Source: Seminavis robusta (lineage: Eukaryota > Bacillariophyta > Bacillariophyceae > Naviculales > Naviculaceae). Taken from it: a stretch of 64,000 bases of DNA. Numbering within the stretch: position 1 is the stretch's first letter; the number at the start of each line of letters is the position of its first letter. The notes beneath the pieces were generated by a model. The model worked only from the letters and a program-made list of their open reading frames with translations, was not told the origin of the DNA and made no database searches. The stretch spans positions 48,399-112,398 of the forward strand of contig CAICTM010000121.1 in the NCBI GenBank assembly GCA_903772945.1. The letters are read 5' to 3'. The translations under genes were made by a program, and so were the position numbers. Positions 56,398-64,000 of the stretch are shown piece by piece.

Positions 56398-56848
56398 CAG
56401 GAGCGTTCCTCAATCGTGCATGACTTTAAATCCAACCCTAATTTAGGGTCGGTTTGGGGGAATCCGTCCCTAAATATAGGGACGGTTTCGAAACCCGACC
56501 CTAAATCGAAACCCGTCCCTAAATTAGGGACGTTTTTTCAGAAACCGTCCCTATTTTTCAGAAAATGTCCCTATTTTTAGGGTCGGTTTCGAAACCCGAC
56601 CCTAATATTGGTGCGTTTTCAATGTATTTACCAGGCAGTCCCGTTTCTATTTAGGGACGTTTTTCAAACCGAACCCTAAAACGAAACCCGACCCTAAATT
56701 AGGGATGGTTTTTCAGAAACCGTCCCTATTTTTCAGAAAACGTCCCTATTTTTAGGGTCGGTTTCGAAACCCGACCCTAAAGGGAATCCGACCCTAAATC
56801 CGACCCTATTTTAGGGTCGGTTTCATGCAGGATTGAGGAACGCTCCAG
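56398..56848. mobile_element. MITE-like element with TTAGGGTCGG / AGGGACGGTTT array
   Basis: Ends form a 27-bp inverted repeat with two mismatches: C(A/T)GGAGCGTTCCTCAATC followed by (G/C)TGCATGA. The 400-bp interior is a dense palindromic array of TTTAGGGTCGGTTTCG, CGAAACCCGACCCTAAA and AGGGACGGTTTTTC words. No clear target duplication at these limits. No coding capacity. Confidence 0.8.
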
Positions 56849-57499
56849 TAATCTGTCATCTGTCGTCAGCTGCTAAACAGAAACTCTAGGTAATCGAAGT
56901 ACGGAAATAAGCAATCTCCTCCATCACTATCTGATAGAAAGGGATGTAAACTAACTATTTTCTGGTGTATTATCGTATTTAAAATTATACTGCTGTGAGC
57001 TGTGAGATATCGTAGAGCCCCACAGCCGAAGCCCAAACTTGTTTCCGTTTGGATACTGGTAGGTACCGTTACGGTACCGTAAAAGTATATCCCAGAACTG
57101 AGAGAAATACTGAGAGCCTGTACCTGTGGTAGCCATCCTACAGGAGGTATCAAGAGGTATCCACCGTATCGAACACCTGGTGTATGCTGGTTGATCGTTG
57201 TCAATACCAGTGAGCGAACGAAACGTCACGTCCTCGCACATAAGAAAAATGAGGTTCGCACCTCTACTACTCACTGTTAAGATAACGTCGTTCGCACCTC
57301 TATTATCTCGAAACCTCGAAATCGCTAGCTACTAGTAGTAGCTAGCTAGCTAGCCAGTACGTTCGAAAAAGCACAAGTCCACGGAAAAGCCACAAGTCCA
57401 CGAAAACGAAAACGAAAAAGATCAAGTCCATGTAACAAAGTCCATGTAACAAACTCACTATTAGGCATGGCTACCATGCTGATTAAACTAAGGTCAACT
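56849..57499. other. Intergenic region
   Basis: No gene seen. It contains a two-copy GTTCGCACCTCTA word (57252, 57289), a CTAG run at 57327-57352, and a short AAGTCCA-CG-AAA repeat at 57375-57450 leading into the recombinase pseudogene. Confidence 0.45.
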
Positions 57500-59724
57500 T
57501 TACTGAGCACGAACAATGCAAAGATCCTCATGCAGAGTGCCCATAATGGTGTCCTGCTTGATGGCAGCAGTAATATTTTCCTTTGTAATGCTCCTCAATC
57601 TTGGTGATGACCCAAGCTGGAGCTTTCTGAGCATTGACAAGTGTAGCCATGAGAGTCCAGAGTGGCTTCCTCCTGGAGTAGGTTGACTTGCAAGCCCTGA
57701 TATCATCAGCAGTGAAGTTCTTGGCTGGCTTGTTGCCACCAATACCATGCATCCACTCTTGCCAAGCAGAGCCAACAGTTCTGTACTTGGCTAGCTGGCA
57801 GGCCTACTATCAGCAGGGTGGTGGCCACAGCTTGTCTGTACTGAGGCTAGTCTGGCCATTCCGGCGAGTCCTTTCCACAGTCAACCCATTTCTAAAAAGA
57901 TTACCATCTACCTGATCAGGTGTTGCCATCCTTGGAGGCTGAACAGACAATCCTAAAAAGCATACAAAAATACATATTTAGCAGCAGTAATAGCCATATT
58001 GCAATAGCCAACAGCCACAAGTCCCCACTTACCTGCAAATATTTCATTGAGTTTCGTCAGCTCCGCGCCAAGCCAAGTCTCAAACCAACCTCTCAAAGCA
58101 GCAGCCGAACTGTCGCGGGTCCTCCTTCCTGCGCAATGAGCTGCTGGACTGGTTGTGCTGCGCAATAATCCTTGTCATAATCTCCTCGTTCGTTCGTACC
58201 TGTTGTTGCGTTTGCATACCGTCACCTGCCGAGACTGATTGGAAACTTGACGAGTGCTTGCCTGGCCGGTCGTTCCCGTAGTCCCACCAGCCGTGCCACC
58301 GCCGCCTCCCGTATCCATCGGCTCGATTTCGTTGATGTGGAGCTTGGTGTTGTGCGTCCAAATAGAGAGAGGCACTTTCACCACAGGTTGACGCCAACAG
58401 GAATATCGGCCTTGATGCGCTCGTACCATCTTGGATCCTAACACGAACGGGAGCTCCATCCTCTCCTCCCAAGATTCGTCAAGAGCGGCCCACAAAAGAG
58501 GCAGAGCCAAGTGAAGCGAAATGTCGTTGACACAGTCGTAAAAGGCATGTGTCCTTGGCACCACATGCTCATCAACCAGTCGGGAGTCACTCTCTTGGCA
58601 TCCGGTGTAGCTTGTAGGCAATAGGAGCCCCCATGCAAAGCTTTTCGGCAACACGAGCGTCGATCCAGGGCTGTTCAGGCGAAATGTAGGCATCAACAAC
58701 CCGTCAAGACAAGCGAGCCTTCCAGCACCTCGAATGTCAACTTCGTCAGCAGTAGCACCCATGCCTCTTGCCAGAGTTGCAGCAAACTTCGAATGCTGTG
58801 ACTCCCAAGAACACCAGCAATGAGGAGCCCACAGCCAGAAATGGAGCCGACAAAAAGACAGCTTGAGAATGTTGCGGTAGCTGCGTTGCAGTGCTTGGGA
58901 GCCAACTTAGGATCGCTTTCGGGAGTAAAGAGGAATGCATCTTCCCGACCAGCGGCGCCATACCCGTAGTTGAAGGACGCCTCATGTAATTCGCCAATCC
59001 AGCATGCACAAAAGTCGTATCCATCGACCAAGAATATTTGGTCGGGCATTGTCGTTCTTCCGAAATATTCTTGGACCAAATGCACCTTGCAACTGAGCGA
59101 AAAGGGAAGTCTGGATGGGCTTGTAGTCGGAATATTCAACTTGGAGATGTCGTCGTCCTGGTGATGAGATGGACTTGCTCTTCAACATGCAGGCTGTACG
59201 GATGGTCGATTCAAAGCTCCTTTGCCGTAGAGTTCATGGACCACCTTGGATACTCAGTTTCCGTCAAATCCTGGTGGCACAGGACTTTCTTGCCGCGGTG
59301 TTGAGTCTCCGCTTTCTTGACTTCCTTGACCACTTCGTTCAAGGATCGGACTTGGTTTGGATTGCCGGAGGTTCCATTCAATGTGGCACCTTTGATGGTC
59401 ATGTAGAAGGAGATAGCTTTCTTGTCTTGCTCAAGATAGAGGAGCGGCAAGTTGGATTCTGCCCGAGGTCTTTGAAGTCAACATCGGTCGTACCATACGC
59501 ACCCCATTTCAAGTAGTCGGCAACGTGGTGTGGTTGGATGCCGGCCAAAGCACTAGGTTGGAAGCGAGCCGCCTTGGGTACGTCCTCTTGTGCAGACAGC
59601 TCATGAATTTGACGAAAGTCGCATGGTAATCCCGGTTGTACTTGGGCTGTCCGTGGGTGCGTCAGGCAAATCCGGCAACGTACTCGACAAACCCAAGGGC
59701 TGCCAGCATTGGCATGTTGGCCAT
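57500..59724 (-). pseudogene. Decayed tyrosine-recombinase (Crypton-like) gene
   Basis: Reads on the minus strand from ATG at 59724 (MANMPMLAALGFVEYVAGF) to about 57500, but through at least six frame changes and stops. Recognisable pieces in order: GTTDVDFKDLGQNPTCRSS, KKAISFYM, NEVVKEVKKAETQHRGKK, PDQIFLVDGYDF, then LGSHSIR, the H-x-x-R box of tyrosine recombinases. The box is followed by a one-base loss and then MGATADEVDIRG. A VVDAYIS segment, the probable nucleophile-Tyr region, is readable after another shift and a stop. A C-terminal WMHGIGGNKPAKNFTADDI block follows. A plausible 80-base intron (57953-58032, GTAAGT...TAG) survives. This is a dead copy of a repeated diatom element family. 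Confidence 0.7.
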
Positions 59725-60847
59725 GGTGGTGAATTGTTTGTGCTCAACTAAGCGTTGTGTAGGGTTTGGTGGAACATTTCGGCAGAGTTTCCTTTACAAA
59801 GTAGAAGGATTGGAAAATAATGAGTGAAAGTAGAACTGAACTGCTAGCTACGGAGCGATCGTCGATTCGATCTAATCACGGATTTCTGCGTTGGTTTGCC
59901 TCTTTGTTGAGTATACACGAACGATTCGTACGCACTCTTCGCAACGATTGATCTTTTGAGTATACCTCAACTGGAACGGTTGGATCGGATCGGAACGATT
60001 AAGAATCGGCAGTATGTTGTGTGGTACTTAAGCGAATTATTGGAATCCTTCAGTATGTGCATTGGTCTTATGTATGCATGCGCCCCTGTTATATCTTCAT
60101 CTGTTGCAGTTTATTTAATATGAGAGTCTTATTGAGAGGATCTTTGTTTCAATGACTACTGATACTGTAGACTTTCTACGTAGCATACTGTCATTGATCC
60201 TGAGGGTATGTAAGATCCACATAAGTAGTAGGGAAGCACATACTGACCCTGTGCACACTACTGTTGCAGAAATGTAGTACCGTACCATTAGTACCTCTTC
60301 AGAAAACAAACAGTTTTGCTAAAGTCAAAGCGTCTTATAGCCAAGGCTAAAGCATAAACTCTTCCAAGACATTTTGGTGCATTCACTATTAATTTTACTG
60401 TAAGGGATCTGTCATAGTGATGACGAGGGAAGTGCCTGCGCGTTATGTCATAGTGAGTAATGAGTATGGCTTGTAGGCAAGTCGCTTAGTGACTAGTACG
60501 TACGCTGTACAAAACTTGCATACGTTGACCCTTTCGCTTCTTGGATGCTGCCAATGTTGGGGTGGTTGCAGTTCTGGATTTGAGATGCTCGTAGTTTCGT
60601 GAGAAGCTTAAAAAATAAATACCTACCTAAAACAAGCCTCCAGCCAGCGTTCTGGTTGCTGTTCGAAGTGAGTTTTATGGTCGAGACCCTTCCCTCTTTT
60701 CATACCGCAGCATACTACACGTACTTTCAGACCCTTCGCTTCGTCTTAGTTTTGCGAATTGCTCCTGACCACGACGAGAGAAAGTTTTGAGCTCATCAAT
60801 TTCCATATCATAGTACGGTCGCACAAAAACAAACAGAAACAACCAAG
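59725..60847. other. Intergenic region
   Basis: No gene recognised. AT-rich, with repeated CGAACGATT/GAACGATT words at 59920-60000. One flank of the Crypton-like element must lie here but no border is visible. Confidence 0.45.
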
Positions 60848-62890
60848 ATGGAGGAAGCAAAAGTAAGTGTGAGAAGTGCGGGTATACAACCGTTGCCCAC
60901 TCAAAGCAGCAATTTGAGTGAATCCACGAGCCCGGTCAGATTGTGGCTCCTGCTTCTCTGCAACAGGAAACTGCCCCCGTCCGCCGCGATGCAAGGGCAG
61001 GAGTATCACCCTACTCTTCGAACAACCCTAAAAAGGAAGAGCAAGAACAAGCCCTTCCTCCACCATCTCCACCCCAACGAACCACCACGGATGAACAGTT
61101 GAAGGAACGCCTTCGACCCACCAGGAGTCGAGTCAACGGAAGCAATGCAGACACCGTACATAACAGCATCCGTGATCAACCGAGCATTGCTGAGCCCATG
61201 GGTTTGGCTTCATCGACGCACCAGAGTACTACCGGTATGGGAGCGCCAACTCTTTCCGACGTAGCACTGCCAGAATGGGGTTAGGAAGAGAGTGAAAGAA
61301 ATGCCAAGAAGAGCCCAAGCGGCGAGGCTCCCGTTGAAACAGAGAGGTCTGCTGATTCGAGAAGCGAAGAAATGACCCACGAAGATGGTAAAGAGGATGA
61401 GGCTCCCATTGAAACTGCTGATGCGCCTGTCCAGGAGCAACACCGAGGACACGATATGAGCGCTTATGGTAGAAGGCTCAAGTCAAAGTTCGTCGAGGAT
61501 CCCTTGTTTCGAAGAGCTGGCTCGAATGTCGAGCACAGGACCAGTGATGCTAGCAATGCCTCAGCTCGTCCAGGTGCTACATACGCCCCAGGTGGCACTG
61601 TCAATTCCACTCGCTTCCACAGCTTGCAAGGCAATAGTCGAGTCAATGGAATCCCTCCTCCATCCGCTGTTCCCCCTCTGCATGCAGTAGCAACGAACTC
61701 GAATGCGGATCCTGAAGCAGGAGTGGGTGGTTTGGGAAACCTGATTGAGGCCGAGTTGGTTCAGGATCCAGCTATTCGACAGTTCCTTGATGAGGATGTG
61801 ATGGCGGCGGAAACAAGGAGTAATTGCCACTGCTGTGTCGGTGGAGGTTGAGCAACCAAAGAAACGGTTCAAGAGTCTGAAGTGGATAGTCATGGGCGCC
61901 GTAGCAATTGCAGCCATTATTGCGGTAACAGTTGCTGTGACGACTTCGGCATCAGGAGATGACCGCACCGGCACCACAACAGAGGGCAGCACCGCAACGG
62001 AGGCGTCTGGATCGTCGAAAACAGGCACAGCCTTGATCCTAGGTGCAATGCAAGACTGCTTCATGGAAGATTCTGTTTCCTCCACTGGAAAGAATGGCAC
62101 ATTGCGTGTCGAGGGAACTGCATCAGTGATAGATGTGATCAACGAGATTAGGCAAGAAAGAGGCTGTCTCTTTGATGTGGTTGTCAGATCGGAAGACGAC
62201 CACCCAAGACATCACATCTCATTCGCGTCCACCCACGGGTTACCACCCTTTGCCCATACGCTAGGCAAGCTTGGACTACCAATCATGTGTAGGGATTTCC
62301 AAGGAAGAGCTTCTTGCTGCCCTACTTATTGGGTTGAAGGGCCGGAGAGTCAGAATTGCGACCGTGTCTTGTGTCCTGATTCATCCAATATGACTGAAGA
62401 CGCCAGGGAGCGTGTTTTGGCTAGCCCTGCATGTGAATTGTGCCTGGATGACATTAACAACCGCTGCTTTTCTACTCGTCAACAGATGTGGCCAGACCAT
62501 TGCGTTCAAAATGAAGAATCAGGGATTCCTCCCAGTCTCTACACCACCGACGGCGACATTGTGTTGAAACGAGGGGACAATCCCTACGTTGATGCCTACT
62601 CGGCGTTTGCGGACAACACGAACAGAATTCCAACACCATTGCACGCCATCCTTGAACAGCTTGAAATACACACTCTGTACCTTGTTGGAGTTGCAACTGA
62701 TTTTGGTATCTTGTATACTGCCACACATGCCCGAAATCGTGGTTACAATGTTGTAGTGGTTCTGGATGCTACTCGCCACATTAATGATGCGTCATACGAG
62801 GCTGCAATTCAGCAAATGGAGGAAGAAGGAAGTACCGTTGTCTATGCAAAGGATGTTCTGGCCATGGAATGCCCTGATGGCGCGAACTAG
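60848..62890 (+). pseudogene. Broken membrane-anchored nicotinamidase/isochorismatase-like gene
   Basis: The C-terminal part (61835-62890) is an intact frame with a membrane anchor (IVMGAVAIAAIIAVTVAV) and an isochorismatase-fold domain: TALILGAMQDCFM, SEDDHPRHHISFAS, MWPDHCVQ, DIVLKRGDNPYVDAYSAF and LYLVGVATDFGILYTA. Upstream, the N-terminal cytosolic region reads MEEAKVSVRSAGIQPLP from 60848. It then shifts frame near 60930, hits an in-frame TAG at 61282-61284, continues in the same frame through AELVQDPAIRQFLDEDVMAA, and shifts again near 61815. The anchored frame has no ATG of its own before 61892. The catalytic residues Asp (in DxQxDF) and Cys (in ATDYC) are Ala (62045) and Gly (62705), while the metal-site His and Asp and the Lys remain. 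A Cys-rich insert of about 65 residues precedes WPDH. Confidence 0.75.
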
Positions 62891-63910
62891 GTACGGTTTG
62901 TATTGCGTGGTTTGTAAGCACTTTGGAAGGCTTGAGTTACCCAATCAGTCAAGCTTGAAGAGCTTTATGGTTGTAGCTCGTGTAAATGGATGCATGAATA
63001 CGTAGAATAATTTTTTTAAAGAGCAAGTTTTGTGATCTGTGATCTCTTGCACCAGTGGGTATGATGCGCACCGGTACATCGTAGTCATCCCTCCCAATGT
63101 AGCTCGTAGCTACGGTCAAGACCAAGAGCCGAGCATTTTCAACCTATGGTGAGTGGTAAGTTCCGCCGATTGAGACGAGCCTCTCTACTCCTAGCCGAGA
63201 CGCTTCCAAATCCGCTACTAGTAGTAGTTTGCTTTCAGTCTTCGGTTGGTGTGGCTGGTTCCTCTGCGCCACACCACACCAAGCCAGGAGGCCGCCGCGA
63301 GTTGTTGCACCTCCTCCTTGCGCGCCATCTTCGTTTAGTCTGAATGCGGAATCGAATCTGCTGGCTGCCTACCGGTACTAGCTAGCTAGGCACCCATTTA
63401 TCAGCAGCTAGCTACGGTAGTACCGGTACATGTACATGTAGCTAGTCTACTAGCCTCGTGGAAGTGTGGAACTGAGTAGAAGCAAGTATGGAAATGAGTA
63501 CAAGCAAGTACGGTTGTAGACTCCATAGATAAGCGCCTTGGCCCGTAAAAGGCTAGAAAAAAAGCACATCCCCGCAGAGCTCCCGCAGCTGTCCTGGCTT
63601 TCCCGAAAGGGGCTAAGGTACTTAACGAACTAATCTTCACAAGGATCGACGTCTGCTTTGATCTTTTGTTCCGATATTATTTTTACTCTGGTAAGGTAAA
63701 ACTACCGTACGGACCCAAGTACCAGCCAGCTAGGGAGTGGGCACCGGTACCGTAATGGAATTATAGTGATCGTTCGGAACACTGCTTCAAGTCTTTGATG
63801 GGACCTTACAAGGTAAAAGGGCGCTGCAATCTCCACATCAAGGATGCTCTCACAATCCTCCAGAGCGACAAAAGGGATTGAATCGATCTTTAATGACTTG
63901 CATTTCGAAG
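62891..63910. other. Intergenic region
   Basis: No gene recognised. CTAG/GTAC palindromic words cluster around 63370-63455 and 63700-63750. The region just before 63911 should contain the promoter of the last gene. Confidence 0.5.
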
Positions 63911-64000
63911 ATGTTTCCTCGAGCCTTGGCGTTGCTCTTGACGTTGGGATCTGCTGCCTCGTTCCCGGTAAAGTGGTGCCTGGACTACAAGCCCATTGGT
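63911..64000 (+). CDS. Start of a secreted protein, truncated by the window edge
   Basis: The last 90 bases encode 30 residues from an ATG: MFPRALALLLTLGSAAS, a typical signal peptide with an Ala-Ala-Ser cleavage region, then FPVKWCLDYKPIG. The frame is open at the edge. Nothing more can be said about function. Confidence 0.6.
   Translation, partial: MFPRALALLLTLGSAASFPVKWCLDYKPIG

Overview
The window looks like nuclear DNA of a diatom, probably a pennate one; the species cannot be named from sequence alone. The evidence is the gene style: compact genes with few GT-AG introns of about 80-150 bases, surface proteins with long Ser/Pro/Thr-rich 'PS-x-x-PS/PT' linkers, tandem-PAS nucleotide cyclases, secreted metzincins, and intergenic DNA full of self-complementary CTAG and GGTACC runs. 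About 20 gene-sized units are visible, more than half on the minus strand. There are no operons, rRNA genes or CRISPR arrays, and I found no convincing tRNA gene. Layout, left: 63-3854 (-) is an eight-PAS protein running into a class III nucleotide cyclase that leaves the window, with two 15-base microexons at the start of the cyclase core. 5573-6604 (+) carries an eIF1A-like domain. 7532-11018 and 13815-17267 (both -) are tandem paralogues: signal peptide, PS/PT-rich ectodomain, one membrane span, and a conserved cytoplasmic tail ending in an RRM-like fold, with identical terminal exon lengths (257 and 122 bases). A small secreted protein (12791-13309) lies between them. 19319-20164 (+) is a steroid 5-alpha-reductase family enzyme, 20599-21807 (-) a multipass membrane protein, and 22530-22883 (-) a small basic His-run protein. 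Centre: 23-27 kb is gene-poor and holds a frame-preserving ~141-bp tandem array. It is followed by an unrecognised two-exon gene (27603-29403) and a Mutator-like transposase (29741-32101, -). A four-exon secreted metzincin with a PPC-like domain follows (32559-34791, -), then a head-to-head pair of diverged Cys/Gly-rich secreted paralogues (35938-36897 and 37163-38044), then a GT60-type Golgi GlcNAc-transferase (39008-41015, -). Right: 43430-49220 (+) is a 1871-residue fusion of fatty-acyl-AMP ligase, FAD oxidoreductase, acyl carrier domain and a membrane/left-handed-beta-helix terminal domain, probably a lipid or polyketide-like enzyme. 51575-55653 is a hAT transposon with matching 15-bp inverted ends and a perfect 8-bp target duplication, whose transposase is broken by an in-frame TAG. 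57500-59724 (-) is a decayed tyrosine-recombinase (Crypton-like) gene. 60848-62890 (+) is a broken membrane-anchored nicotinamidase-like gene that has also lost two catalytic residues. 63911 to the end is the start of another secreted protein. Threaded between genes are several short elements with inverted ends whose interiors are arrays of 10-20-base words, a shared architecture with unrelated sequences. The strongest candidates for something undescribed are the membrane proteins with an RRM tail, the FAAL-FAD-ACP-beta-helix fusion, the cyclase microexons and this family of word-array elements.
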